Below, in pieces: positions 53,397-62,374 of a DNA stretch of 64,000 bases. The DNA lies in NCBI GenBank assembly GCA_024639905.1, contig JAHEGE010000008.1, forward strand, positions 165,099 through 229,098, read 5' to 3'. The position numbers and the translations under genes were made by a program. Within the stretch, counting starts at the first letter, position 1. Every line of letters starts with the position of its first letter. Source of the DNA: Gammaproteobacteria bacterium. GTDB lineage: Bacteria > Pseudomonadota > Gammaproteobacteria > Pseudomonadales > Pseudohongiellaceae. The notes under the pieces were generated by a model. It saw only the letters and a list, made by a program, of their open reading frames with translations. It did no database searches and was not told where the DNA came from.

Positions 53397-54595
53397 GAGC
53401 CGGCGCCGTGAACCTGAAAACATGGGCTGCCGGCATCGCCTGCTGCGTTGCACTTGCCAGCTGTGCACAGCAGAGCAGTCTGCCACCTGACATGAGTGCG
53501 CAGGACGCGCTCGCGGCACGGCCAACGATTGCGCCGGTTGGCAGCGTGCTGCTGATCACCGAAGGGCAATTCGACGAATTGGGCCGCACGCTGGACATTG
53601 GCATTACACCATTTACGACACGCGAAGATGCCGCCAGTGCACGGGGTTTCGGCGCGTGGATTTTTGACGAAATCAAAGAGAAAGAGACTCAGTTTCTGCC
53701 GCATCTACTGAGCCGTGCGCTGGTAGAATCCGACCTGTGGGGTGCCGTACGCGTCGTGCCGGAACCAGACCCGTCTTTAGCGCTGACGATCGAAGGCAGC
53801 ATACTCAGCTCTAACGGGCTGGACCTCGCCGTGCATATCAAGGCGACAGATGCGAGCGGCCGCGTCTGGCTAGAGCGCGACTACGCCGACGTCGCCGCGC
53901 TAGCCGACTACCCTGAGTCTACGCGGTTTACGTATGGCAACCGCTTCGACGGCGCCAACTACGTAGACCCCTTTCATGACCTCTACAAACAGATCGCTAA
54001 CGATTTACTAGCGACGCGCGACGCCCTCGGATTACAAGGGCTTACTGAACTGCAGCAAATTGCGGAGATGGTCTATGCGCGCGACCTCGCCCCCGCGCGG
54101 TTCGCGAATACCCTCGAAGAGGGCGTAGATGGACGCCTGCAACTCGTGACCCTACCGGCAGACACAGACCCGATGCTACAGCGCGTTAAAGACATGCGTT
54201 ACAGACACCTGCTGTTTATCGACACGGTGGATGAGTATTACCAGACGCTCTACACAGACATCCAGGCGGCCTACGTGCTGTGGCGCCGCTATTCGCTTGA
54301 CCAAACCGAAGAGACGCTGAACCGCGACAACACGCCACAGGCCGCAGCCAGCTTAGGCGACTCCGGCAGCTTCCTCGCGCTCAGCCAGCGTTACGATCGC
54401 TTTAAGTGGAGCAAGATTTACGAGCACGAGTTCACCGAACTCGCGGCGGGATTCAATAATGAACTCGCCCCTGCAATGCTCGAACTGAACGGTCAAGTAC
54501 ACGGCTTGTCTGGCACTATGGAGCAGCAGTATCGCGAATGGCGCGGCATACTGCGCGAGTTGTTCGAGCTCGAGACTGAGCCCCTCGCGCAGTAG
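53393..54595 (+). CDS. Lipoprotein of unknown function, second of a pair
   Basis: A 400-residue lipoprotein: lipobox LASC at about residue 26. The mature part is mostly charged alpha/beta with TITIEGSILSS-type strand (ALTIEGSILSSNGLDLAVHIKA), VWLERDY, and a helical C-terminal half (YRHLLFIDTVDEYYQTLYTDIQAAYVLWRRYSL). The first part resembles lipoproteins with GNA1162/LpoB-like domains in style, not securely. It is translationally coupled to the secreted partner upstream through ATGA, so they probably work as a complex at the outer membrane. Confidence 0.6.
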   Translation: MRAGAVNLKTWAAGIACCVALASCAQQSSLPPDMSAQDALAARPTIAPVGSVLLITEGQFDELGRTLDIGITPFTTREDAASARGFGAWIFDEIKEKETQFLPHLLSRALVESDLWGAVRVVPEPDPSLALTIEGSILSSNGLDLAVHIKATDASGRVWLERDYADVAALADYPESTRFTYGNRFDGANYVDPFHDLYKQIANDLLATRDALGLQGLTELQQIAEMVYARDLAPARFANTLEEGVDGRLQLVTLPADTDPMLQRVKDMRYRHLLFIDTVDEYYQTLYTDIQAAYVLWRRYSLDQTEETLNRDNTPQAAASLGDSGSFLALSQRYDRFKWSKIYEHEFTELAAGFNNELAPAMLELNGQVHGLSGTMEQQYREWRGILRELFELETEPLAQ

Positions 54596-54623
54596 CACAC
54601 TGCTAGTGAAGAGTAGTGATCGA

Positions 54624-55529
54624 CTAGGCTAGCGCTATTTCGAACAACGCGAGCAGACGACTCCACGCCCGCTCTGCCTGCGTCTCGTCATACACCTGCG
54701 AGTCTGGCGGGCACCAGCCATGCAAGGTTCCCGTATACACTTCGATCTCCGCCGACAACCCGGCTGCGGCATAGGCCGAACTCAGCGTGTCTTTCGCTAC
54801 AGGATCCGCCTCGTCGTCATTCGCCGCGACACAGTGAAGCATCGCCGATTGGGTTTCGGGGATTAGTAGATGCGGGCTGTTGTCGGCATCAGTGGCGAGT
54901 CCACCACCGTGGAAAGTCCCACCCGCACCGAGTCGCTCCGGCACCGCAGCAACAGTGCGCATAACCATCGGACCACCCATGCAGTAGCCTGTCGTACCGA
55001 TGCGGCGCGACGTGTCGACTGACGCTTGGGCGTCGAGGAATGCGACCATCGCGCGGGCATCCATGAAGTGTGTATCCGCATTAAGATTACGCGCCATCGG
55101 CAGCACGATATTGCGAACATCGGGCTGGCTAAAGCTCGCCCCCTCGCCAACCACCGGCGAACGCGCGTCGCGGTAGAACGGATTCACCACCAATACGCTG
55201 TAACCCGATTGCGCTAACCGCTTGCCCATCTCGCGGAACGCCGGGCGAAGACCGAGGATATCAGGCCAGACGATTACCGCGGCATGACTACCCTGCGAAG
55301 GATGCACGAAATAGCAGTCGGCGACGCCGTCTGCCGTGGTGATCTCTACATCGCTTTCGGTCACCGACTGCGCGTTAGCGACCGGCGGCAGTAACATGCC
55401 TGCCCCGGCGACCGCCGACAGCACGCCAAATTCACGGCGCGACAGCGACGCGATCTTGTCTTTTTTCTCACCAGCCTTCACGCCGGCAAGGAATGCGTCG
55501 GCGTCTCTCTGTGTGTCTAAATCGCACAT
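54624..55529 (-). CDS. Dienelactone hydrolase family protein with Tat signal
   Basis: A 301-residue alpha/beta hydrolase of the dienelactone hydrolase group: nucleophile Cys in GYCMGGP, Asp in ANDDEADP and His in LHGWCPP. A Tat motif, SRREFG, sits at about residue 30 after a charged leader, followed by a hydrophobic stretch (VLSAVAGAGMLLPP) ending NAQS, so it is probably exported folded. Such long n-regions are uncommon but occur. A strong AAAGGAG is 7 bases before the ATG. Confidence 0.85.
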   Translation of the reverse strand: MCDLDTQRDADAFLAGVKAGEKKDKIASLSRREFGVLSAVAGAGMLLPPVANAQSVTESDVEITTADGVADCYFVHPSQGSHAAVIVWPDILGLRPAFREMGKRLAQSGYSVLVVNPFYRDARSPVVGEGASFSQPDVRNIVLPMARNLNADTHFMDARAMVAFLDAQASVDTSRRIGTTGYCMGGPMVMRTVAAVPERLGAGGTFHGGGLATDADNSPHLLIPETQSAMLHCVAANDDEADPVAKDTLSSAYAAAGLSAEIEVYTGTLHGWCPPDSQVYDETQAERAWSRLLALFEIALA

Positions 55530-55588
55530 TATTATTCTCCTTTAGAAACGCGTAACCAGAGCGCTTCTACCCTTGGTACTGCTGAAAA

Positions 55589-55615
55589 GCACGACAGGCA
55601 ATACCCGTGTCGTGC
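55589..55615. other. Eight-bp perfect hairpin in intergenic region
   Basis: GCACGACA (55589-55596), 11-base loop, TGTCGTGC (55608-55615). It lies in the 254-base region between the divergent dienelactone hydrolase and DUF4404 genes. No T run follows, so it is not a simple terminator; nothing else in this region is recognisable. Confidence 0.3.
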
Positions 55616-55783
55616 CATGAAATTTGCTCTGCTGTGTACCCCGCCAAGCATAGGGTTGGATGCTAGAAAACTCAAGCGGCCATGCGCTGCGCATCCTTGT
55701 CTCAGGTCAAAGCCTGATCACCCGATTGTGCTATCGTGATGTCGAATGAGTCGCGTCAACCGCTAACAGAAGGAGTGGCTGGA

Positions 55784-56077
55784 ATGAGCAGACAAAAGCT
55801 TAGAAAACTACTGGACGAGATCGACGCCGATATCAGTGCCCAAGCATCTACTCGGGAACTTGCCTTACAGAATGCGGCTCTGCGGGAGCGCCTCGATGCC
55901 CACTTCGCGACACAGGACGCAAACAACAGGGTGCCAGAAGTAAAATCAGCCGAGTATATTCGGGCGTCTTTAATGGACGACGCGATTGCCCTCGAGGCGA
56001 GCTTTGCAAACACTCATCCCGTTGCGGAGCGTCTCATTCGCGAATTCATTAATACACTTAGTCGCCTCGGCATCTAG
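55784..56077 (+). CDS. DUF4404 family small protein
   Basis: A 97-residue helical protein. KLRKLLDEIDADI near the start and FANTHPVAERLIREFINTLSRLGI at the end match the DUF4404 pattern, whose last helix normally reads HP-x-L-x5-I-x-TL-x-x-MGI. Function unknown. ATG at 55784 (MSRQKL) is preferred to one 16 codons upstream because AAGGAG lies 8 bases before it. Confidence 0.7.
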   Translation: MSRQKLRKLLDEIDADISAQASTRELALQNAALRERLDAHFATQDANNRVPEVKSAEYIRASLMDDAIALEASFANTHPVAERLIREFINTLSRLGI

Positions 56078-56135
56078 CCATAGACTCGCGCAGCCCCAAC
56101 TAGCGGGTTGGACCGAAGCGTCGATGGCTGCTTTG

Positions 56136-56552
56136 TCAAAGCGGCTGAAGCTCAAGCGGGATAGAGCCTTCGCGGCCGCCCGTGAGCAGGCCGATAAAGG
56201 CGTCACCCCATGTGTATTTACTACGCATGAGCTGGTTAATGCGCGCAGATTTTTCCGGCCGCGCCTGCACAGTATACTTAGCCGTCATCCCTTGCCGGAT
56301 CACTGCGACCGAGTCATTCGCAAGGATGCGGCTGTACCATCCGGAGCCGCCCGAACCAACACGCAAATAGGCCATCCCATCCGCATCGACGACCCACAAT
56401 CGCGTTGTCTGAGGGACGCCCTCGGTATCCAGCGCTACCAGCTCGATGACTTCGATGCGCTCTGCGGCGAGCCGTTCGATTCCCGCGATCGCCAAGATAA
56501 CGAACACGAGCCCTATCAAGCAGCGTTTTAGTATTTTTCTCATGGTCGCCAT
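56136..56552 (-). CDS. Membrane-anchored small split-barrel protein
   Basis: A 138-residue protein with one N-terminal helix (CLIGLVFVILAIAGI) then a domain with VALDTEGVPQTTRLWVVDADGMAYLRVG, SGWYSRI and MRSKYTWGD. That pattern is typical of small split beta-barrel (PPOX/deazaflavin-nitroreductase-like) proteins; cofactor unknown. Start at 56552 is chosen with GAGGAG 9 bases upstream; ATG at 56543 is a second possibility. It is divergent from a similar protein (56683-57192) with 130 bases between them. Confidence 0.65.
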   Translation of the reverse strand: MATMRKILKRCLIGLVFVILAIAGIERLAAERIEVIELVALDTEGVPQTTRLWVVDADGMAYLRVGSGGSGWYSRILANDSVAVIRQGMTAKYTVQARPEKSARINQLMRSKYTWGDAFIGLLTGGREGSIPLELQPL

Positions 56553-56682
56553 ATTCCCCTTCTCCTCATCGTTTTGCCCGCCACGGTAGTAGCTATCCCA
56601 CACGTGGTTCGCTACTGTATCCTCAGTTTATCCAATCCCAAAGCCTGCAGCCGAGGGCGGTTCACCCTAGGAGACCCTGACA

Positions 56683-57192
56683 ATGCGTAAATTACTTCGC
56701 CTGATTGCCTATTTCGTCGTCGCCATTGTTTTCGCAACCGGCGCATTTTTCGTGGGCATGCGCTTCCACGACGGCCCGCTCGAAATCATCTCCGGCGGGC
56801 CTTTCCGCAGCGGCGAGCTTAGTGGCACACCCGCCAGTTGGGATTTCCTAAAAGAGCGCCAGCAAATCGAGTTCCAAACACTCGACCCCAAGACCTCTCG
56901 CACGGTATGGCTTGGTGTCGTCGATGGCCGTCTATTTTTGGTGAGCGGCTACATGAACACCGGTTATGGCGGGATATGGAAGCAGTGGCCGCATTATCTG
57001 GAAGACGATGATCGCATTATTCTCCGCGTAGACGGCAAGCTGTATCCGCAGCGCCTCGAGCGTATAATGGGCGGCGAAATCGTGCCGTCAGTGCTGTCCG
57101 AATTCGATCGCAAGTATGCGGTGGGTTCGGCCTCTGATGATGCCCCCATCACCTCGGGCGATACTTGGATGTTTGAGGTTGTTCCACGCTAA
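56683..57192 (+). CDS. Membrane-anchored small protein, divergent relative of the previous one
   Basis: A 169-residue protein with an N-terminal helix (LIAYFVVAIVFATGAFFVG) and a domain with FQTLDPKTSRTVWLGVVDGRLFLVSG, similar in order to TTRLWVVDADGMAYLRVG in the gene on the other strand. HYLEDDDRIILRVDGKLYPQ is typical of this fold. A cofactor-binding site is not clear. AGGAGA lies 8 bases before the ATG. It precedes the asparaginase-like gene by 25 bases. Confidence 0.65.
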   Translation: MRKLLRLIAYFVVAIVFATGAFFVGMRFHDGPLEIISGGPFRSGELSGTPASWDFLKERQQIEFQTLDPKTSRTVWLGVVDGRLFLVSGYMNTGYGGIWKQWPHYLEDDDRIILRVDGKLYPQRLERIMGGEIVPSVLSEFDRKYAVGSASDDAPITSGDTWMFEVVPR

Positions 57193-57217
57193 CTTGGCAG
57201 AGGGAGAAACAAGCACA

Positions 57218-57721
57218 ATGCAGGCGATACGCATACTCACGGTCGGCGGCACCATCGACAAGGTCTACTTCGACGCACTGAGCGAGTACGAGGTTGGCGT
57301 GCCCTATGCTCTGGAAATTCTAGAAGAGCTTAATCTCAACCTAGACTGCCGTGTCACGTCACTGATGCGCAAAGATTCGCTGGAAATGGTTGATGAAGAT
57401 CGCGCGCTTGTTCGCCAGGCTGTCGCAGACGCCGAGGAAAACCTCATCGTGATTACCCACGGCACCGACACGATGGTGGACACTGCTAAAGCGCTCGAAC
57501 CACTCTTCGACCAGGCCGACTTCACTAAGACGATCGTCCTTACCGGCGCGCTGGCGCCGGCGATTTTCAAAAAGTCCGACGCCATGTTCAATATCGGCGC
57601 GGCGCTGACTGCAGTGCAGACTGTTGCACCGGGGGTGTATATCGCAATGAGCGGCGAGGTGTTCGCTGCCAATGCAGTGGTGAAGGACCGCGAAGGCCAG
57701 CGCTTCGTCGCGACGCCTTAA
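57218..57721 (+). CDS. Asparaginase N-terminal-domain protein, half-length
   Basis: A 167-residue protein matching only the N-terminal domain of type I/II asparaginases: VGGTIDK with the catalytic Thr, THGTDTMVDTA with the second Thr/Asp pair, and LTGAL. The C-terminal domain of about 110 residues that completes the active site in normal asparaginases is absent, and the stop is genuine with a hairpin behind it. Similar half-size proteins are common in proteobacteria; activity is uncertain. Start ATG 57218 fits the family (GEGETST upstream is not homologous). Confidence 0.8.
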   Translation: MQAIRILTVGGTIDKVYFDALSEYEVGVPYALEILEELNLNLDCRVTSLMRKDSLEMVDEDRALVRQAVADAEENLIVITHGTDTMVDTAKALEPLFDQADFTKTIVLTGALAPAIFKKSDAMFNIGAALTAVQTVAPGVYIAMSGEVFAANAVVKDREGQRFVATP

Positions 57722-57736
57722 TCGCAAAACAAAGAG

Positions 57737-59803
57737 CTAGGGCGTCTCGAAGACGCCTTGGTTATCCTGCGCTATCGCCATATAGTCTGACTTAAAGCCC
57801 GCTAATAAATAGCCTTCGTCTATTAACCGATCCGTCGCCGCTTCGTATTGCGCGAGGTAATCCTCGAAGTCAGTGTACAAACCTGCGATGGAGTTTCGCG
57901 CATCTCGCGACTGCACCGCCGCCGCGGTATTGGCTGGCAGCGGAATATAACCTCCAGAGAGTCGAGCGAGCGAGAGCTCGGCGCCTGTGGCAGGTGCGCG
58001 TAGGTTCCATGACACGAAAGTCGCTAGCGGCACTTGAGTTAACGGCGACAACACGGTCGTGTCAGCGGAGTCGTTATTATCGAGATTCACCGCCGGCACG
58101 AGCGGATTGTAATAGCCGAGCGCTTGGGTTGGGTGTGTATCGATGATGCGGCCGACAGCCCATCGCTCGCCATACTCTGCAGCAGCCGGACGGTAAAGAT
58201 CGCGCGGATGATTGACGCCACGCAGTGGATTCCACGCGGCGCGATTAATCCCACGCTCGGTATGTGATGGCACGAGGCTGCCGTCTGCAATTCGCGGGTA
58301 GCGCGAGGCAGGGGGCTCGATGCCCTCGGCGATCCAGCGCACCATCGCCACCATCAGTGAGTCAGACAGCGGCGCCCATCGATTAGGATTCGGCGGCAGC
58401 TGGCCCGAGCTCGCAGGACGCGGGCGGCCGCTGCCCGAACCGTGTTGTGAGCCACCCAAAGTATAGAAACGCACGCCTTCCGGTAGTACGGCGTCTTCGG
58501 TTCCTTCTGGGTTAGTGTGCGGTAATGAACCGCCGCGTACCCAGTACTCGTTCGACGTTTGGATGTGCATGATCTTCGGCTCGGTACCGTTCTCACGCGC
58601 CACGCGCAGAATGCCATCACGTCTGCCGCTAAACGGATCGATGCTGTCGCCGTAAGTGAACGGGAACAGGTCGTTGGGATAAAGATGATTCGACTGCTGG
58701 CCGTTGGTGCGCGTCGGCATGGCGAAGCGGTTATTAAACATCCCGTAGCCCGCGCCGGCGATGACCGGAATCACGCCGTCAAACACGCGCCTTCCCTGCA
58801 GGTCGGCATTGAAACCCTCGTAGACGAACTGCCTCAGCAACCGTCCGCTTTGTGAAATACCCCACGCGGCGGTGTGATTGATTGTTGGGACTCCCAAGGG
58901 TTGTAGCAGTTCCACGTCGGCTTGCGCAGGATGGCGCAGCAACGCCACCAGGTCGCGAATAGCAGTCATGCCCGCCCCCGCGAGCACGGGATCTTGCGCC
59001 TCATAGACAAGCTCGTAAATCAGACCGGGCTCGAAGCCGCCTACTACTGTGAGCTCGACCAAGGGCTGGGTCGAGTCCGCCAAAGGCGTCACGAGGAGTT
59101 CGAAATTGTCGCGCGGAATAGCGATGCGCGCATCGTCCTGATACAGCCGCTTGCTAAGCCGCGCCGTGCGCAGGCCTGCCGCGGTGGGCGTATAGCCGAG
59201 ATGGCCGTCACCGCCGACATTCTCTTTGTCCGACGCAGAGTTTACCGTCACCTCATACCGCACCTCGCCGCGAATCGGCGAAGCCCCGTCGCTGACAATA
59301 GGTGCATGGAGGCGCTGACGCCCGGGACCTGCGCTGATCTCGTTAATCCAGCCGGTGACCAAATAGGTATAGCCCAGCACAGACAGCGGATGGTCTAGCC
59401 CGGCCTCAGGAGGGACGCGACTGCCGCCGCGATTGTTGACGTTATAAAGCAGCGTGTCGCTCGCGATATTCGCCGAAGGCACAAGGAGTTTGAAATCGGC
59501 GGAATACTCAACCAGCCCTTGGGCATTGAGCGGCGCGTTACCAAGGTCCGTCACCTTGGCGTTAGCCGGGGCGTTCGGATCGAGAGTGAATGACACGACG
59601 CCAGTGATCGCCTCGTAGCTAAAGTCGACGCCGGTTTCTTCGATTTTTTCTCGGCTTTGCACCTCGATGCCAACGACATCGGCGACCACCACTGGCGATA
59701 CCCAGGCAGCGGCGCCGAGCAGCGCAGCCGCACACGCTAGCCTGCGGGAAGGCTCGGTGAGCCTCGCGATAACTCGTGTTGTAAGCCGCACGAAGACGCC
59801 CAT
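57737..59803 (-). CDS. Exported alpha/beta hydrolase-domain protein (Abhydrolase_10-like)
   Basis: A 688-residue secreted protein. Signal peptide ends near VVVADVV. The region SGRLLRQFVYEGFN, preceded by INHTAAWGISQ, is the likely Ser elbow (GISQSGR, about residue 330), and TLGGSQHGSGSG may contain the His. The family is widespread in marine and soil proteobacteria; its substrates are unknown. GAGGAG lies 7 bases before the ATG. No obvious operon partner. Confidence 0.78.
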   Translation of the reverse strand: MGVFVRLTTRVIARLTEPSRRLACAAALLGAAAWVSPVVVADVVGIEVQSREKIEETGVDFSYEAITGVVSFTLDPNAPANAKVTDLGNAPLNAQGLVEYSADFKLLVPSANIASDTLLYNVNNRGGSRVPPEAGLDHPLSVLGYTYLVTGWINEISAGPGRQRLHAPIVSDGASPIRGEVRYEVTVNSASDKENVGGDGHLGYTPTAAGLRTARLSKRLYQDDARIAIPRDNFELLVTPLADSTQPLVELTVVGGFEPGLIYELVYEAQDPVLAGAGMTAIRDLVALLRHPAQADVELLQPLGVPTINHTAAWGISQSGRLLRQFVYEGFNADLQGRRVFDGVIPVIAGAGYGMFNNRFAMPTRTNGQQSNHLYPNDLFPFTYGDSIDPFSGRRDGILRVARENGTEPKIMHIQTSNEYWVRGGSLPHTNPEGTEDAVLPEGVRFYTLGGSQHGSGSGRPRPASSGQLPPNPNRWAPLSDSLMVAMVRWIAEGIEPPASRYPRIADGSLVPSHTERGINRAAWNPLRGVNHPRDLYRPAAAEYGERWAVGRIIDTHPTQALGYYNPLVPAVNLDNNDSADTTVLSPLTQVPLATFVSWNLRAPATGAELSLARLSGGYIPLPANTAAAVQSRDARNSIAGLYTDFEDYLAQYEAATDRLIDEGYLLAGFKSDYMAIAQDNQGVFETP
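57741..57757 (+). terminator. Hairpin at the convergent ends of the asparaginase-like and hydrolase genes
   Basis: GGCGTCT-CGA-AGACGCC, a perfect 7-bp stem with a 3-base loop, followed by TTGGTT. It lies inside the last codons of the convergent hydrolase and 20 bases after the asparaginase stop. Weak T run, so possible terminator for the plus strand. Confidence 0.3.
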
Positions 59804-59890
59804 AGCCCTACTCCTCGATAGGCAGCGCGAAAATAGGGGTCGCGCTGTCTTGTTATTAGTATTGAGAATCGAGGGTCGAGTTTTGAGTAT

Positions 59891-60871
59891 TTAAGCCACC
59901 GAGTCAACGCTCGCTGCGGCCGCGGCCTGGCGCTGCAAGCGGCGCTGGTAAAGCCAAGGCACCAGTGCTGTTAGCACCGAGCCTATGACTAGCAGCGCCG
60001 CACCAGCCAGCGAGAGCATGCCTAAACGATCGCTGAACGCGTAGTCCGGAACGAAAAACACCGTAAGCTTTAGCGTTGCGATAGTAAACAGGGGCGCCAA
60101 CGCTAACACCGCGCTCACCTTAGATGAGTCCCAACAGTTCATCGCCTCGGCGAAGCAGCCATAGGCCACGACGGTATTGAGGCAGCAGAACGCGAGCAGC
60201 GCGAACTGCAGGCCAGTTAGCGTCATTACCGTCGATGGCGACACCATGGGCATGAGCACGACCAGAGAGAACACATAAATCACGCTGAGAATCTGCACTG
60301 GCGTGTAATCCTTCAAGAGCTGCTTCTGCAATAGCGCATAGAGGGTCCATGTGACTGCTGCGACAACGACGATCAAGACGCCGAGGGTCTGCGTATTCTC
60401 GAGACTGCCAAGCTCGAACAGCCTCTCGTTGAAAAACAACAAGAGCCCGCAGAGGATGAGCACGGTGCCGAACTTCTGCACCGCCAAGAACGGCTCGCGG
60501 TAGATGACCACACCACCAAGGATTAGGAATAAGGTACTGAGCTGAATTACCGCCTCGCTAGTCTCGCCGTTGACGAAATTGAGGCTATAGGAAAAGAAGA
60601 AGTAGTTGGCACACAGACCCATCGAGGCGATTAGCAGAAATCCCTGTGTGCGTCTCGCGGCCGAGGCGAGCTTGGGCAGTTGGCCGGTGAATGCAAGCCA
60701 TCCCCACAGCACAACGCCGGCAACGAGGAAGCGATACCAGACGATCGTCGTCGCATCCATTGCGGCCAGCACCTCTTTCAGGGCGACGGGAAGCATGCCC
60801 CACATGACCGCGGCGATGAGCGACAACAGAAACCCTTTGAGGTTGCTCTGAGTAGGCGTAATAGAAGACAT
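59891..60871 (-). CDS. EamA/DMT-family transporter, RhaT/RarD type
   Basis: A 326-residue inner-membrane protein with ten helices in two EamA repeats, for example GFLLSLIAAVMWGMLPVALKEVL in the first and QTLGVLIVVVAAVTWTLYALLQKQLLKD in the second. Drug/metabolite exporters of this class move amino acids or other small metabolites. Alone on its strand, 87 bases from the hydrolase; no substrate evidence. Confidence 0.9.
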   Translation of the reverse strand: MSSITPTQSNLKGFLLSLIAAVMWGMLPVALKEVLAAMDATTIVWYRFLVAGVVLWGWLAFTGQLPKLASAARRTQGFLLIASMGLCANYFFFSYSLNFVNGETSEAVIQLSTLFLILGGVVIYREPFLAVQKFGTVLILCGLLLFFNERLFELGSLENTQTLGVLIVVVAAVTWTLYALLQKQLLKDYTPVQILSVIYVFSLVVLMPMVSPSTVMTLTGLQFALLAFCCLNTVVAYGCFAEAMNCWDSSKVSAVLALAPLFTIATLKLTVFFVPDYAFSDRLGMLSLAGAALLVIGSVLTALVPWLYQRRLQRQAAAAASVDSVA

Positions 60872-60956
60872 AGGTGCAGCGTCTCGCGGCCGTTTCCGGC
60901 AAAAAAGAGCGGCATCCTAGCACGAAAGCCCCTAGGCGGAACACGCAGCCGACGCG

Positions 60957-61508
60957 CTAACTCAGGTGCAGAGAGCGCGAGAAACGCGCGCTTAGAAACT
61001 CCATTTGGTCGGCGAGTACGTTATGGTTCGACAAATAGAGGAACTCGTATTTATTCGGCACGAAGGGCACGGCGAGCAGCTCCATGCCAGCCGCTTCGGG
61101 CAGGCGATCTGCCTTGCGGTTATTGCAGCGCCTACAAGAAGTGACGACATTCATCCACACGTCTTTTCCGCCCTTCGATACCGGGTGCACATGGTCGCGA
61201 GAGAGCTCGTGATAGCCGAAGGTCTTGCCGCAGTAGAGGCAGAGATTACGGTCGCGGCGGAACAGGAATTTGTTTTCGAGCGGGGGGTCGGCGAATTCAT
61301 CATGCACCTTGCCGTCACAGGCGACGATGCTGGGCAGCTTCAATATCGACTGCATGCCGCTGCGGTTATGTCCGCCGCGCATTTCGAACACAGTATCTCC
61401 TAAAGACCAAATGACTTGGTCTTTAACCAAGAGCGTCGCAGTCTCTTCCCGTGTGAGCCAACTCACCGGGATGCCCGCCTTGTTCAATCTTAGGATCTTC
61501 GCATTCAC
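60957..61508 (-). CDS. HNH endonuclease family protein
   Basis: A 183-residue protein. Residues 90-160 form the HNH/zinc-ribbon unit: CLYCGKTF, LSRDHVHPVSKGGKDVWMNVV and CRRCNNRK, in the order cysteine pair, His, Asn, cysteine pair. The N-terminal (LNKAGIPVSWLTREETATLL) and C-terminal parts match the chromosomal HNH proteins found in many proteobacteria and cyanobacteria, not homing endonucleases. Biological role unknown. The start at 61508 has a weak ribosome site (GGTGTGA). Confidence 0.85.
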   Translation of the reverse strand: MNAKILRLNKAGIPVSWLTREETATLLVKDQVIWSLGDTVFEMRGGHNRSGMQSILKLPSIVACDGKVHDEFADPPLENKFLFRRDRNLCLYCGKTFGYHELSRDHVHPVSKGGKDVWMNVVTSCRRCNNRKADRLPEAAGMELLAVPFVPNKYEFLYLSNHNVLADQMEFLSARFSRSLHLS

Positions 61509-61706
61509 ACCGATTCACTCGCCTCTTAAGACATTCATCGATACTGCGTGTTTCACTTAACGACTGACTTTGCGCCTCAAGCTATGTCCTCATTGAATAG
61601 ACCGAGGCTAGCGTAATAAGTTGACAGTGGCGCGACTCTTTTTCTTTATTCTTTCAGTTTATCGGCACAGCGACGCGCGCCCTTAATCCTCTGCAATTGA
61701 AACTGT

Positions 61707-62348
61707 CTATGCCGCACGCTGCGCGCGTTTTTGCCGTCGCCGCTCCGGACCGCCGCTGCTAAGCCAGTAGAGGCCATGAACACCGAGGAGCAACAGTGCA
61801 AAAAGCGGCAAAGTGCCCCAGTCAGCGCCACCGACTTGGAAATAAAACACGGCGTTGTATTCGCGGCCGTCGGTCGGGTGACGTGCGGTCACGATACCAA
61901 TATAAGCCCCCTCCTCCTCGAAGGTGTATTCGGTGCTGTAATAGCCGCCGCCTTCTATACGAGGCTCTTCATAGAATACGGTCACCGCGCTAAGGTCCTC
62001 TATCGCCTCGATATCAGACCATGCAGCGAATCGACCAAGCTTATCGAGGTCTCTAATAATTCGCAGGTCGATAAGCATCTCAGGCAGCAAATCGTGCAAA
62101 TACTCCATGACGAATACAGACCGCGCGACGTCGGGAATCGATTCACAAAACTCATCTGCCTCGCTCTGCTCAGGCTGGAAGACGGTGAAATGCGCCTGTA
62201 GGAAATTGATGTTAATAAGGCAGACGTCATCTTCGAAGGCGACGCCACCGTGGGCGAAGGCCGGCGCCGAGTTGAGGCACAAAGACAGGCTAAACAAGAC
62301 TGTGATCAATCGATTCAAGGGGTTCTCACTTGTTAGGTATTCATTCAC
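61707..62348 (-). CDS. Exported membrane-anchored protein, unknown function
   Basis: A protein of about 213 residues that I do not recognise. Signal peptide (LITVLFSLSLCLNSAPAFAHGG), then an acidic ectodomain (EAIEDLSAVTVFYEEPRIEGGGYYSTEYTFEEEGAYIGIV) with two cysteines (DDVCLI, DEFCES), and one C-terminal helix (WGTLPLFALLLLGVHGLYWL) followed by a basic tail. GTG at 62348 is a guess because no ribosome site stands clearly before any candidate. HPTDGREYNAVFYF suggests a beta-rich, possibly metal- or copper-binding domain (HGG at the mature start). It follows the SDR gene by 26 bases on the same strand. Confidence 0.55.
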   Translation of the reverse strand: MNEYLTSENPLNRLITVLFSLSLCLNSAPAFAHGGVAFEDDVCLININFLQAHFTVFQPEQSEADEFCESIPDVARSVFVMEYLHDLLPEMLIDLRIIRDLDKLGRFAAWSDIEAIEDLSAVTVFYEEPRIEGGGYYSTEYTFEEEGAYIGIVTARHPTDGREYNAVFYFQVGGADWGTLPLFALLLLGVHGLYWLSSGGPERRRQKRAQRAA

Positions 62349-62374
62349 TTGTGTGAAATGCAGGGTTAAGGCGT

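Noticed and set aside
55589..55615. Riboswitch in front of the DUF4404 gene
   Set aside because: A single hairpin without any recognisable riboswitch core; kept only as an unassigned structure.
60957..61508. HNH gene as homing endonuclease or restriction enzyme
   Set aside because: Length and flanking sequence match chromosomal HNH proteins; there is no intron, intein, or methylase nearby.
61621..61648. Sigma-70-like TTGACA on the plus strand, possible small RNA promoter
   Set aside because: The -10 candidate is poor, no plus-strand gene follows for 1.5 kb and no RNA structure was evident.
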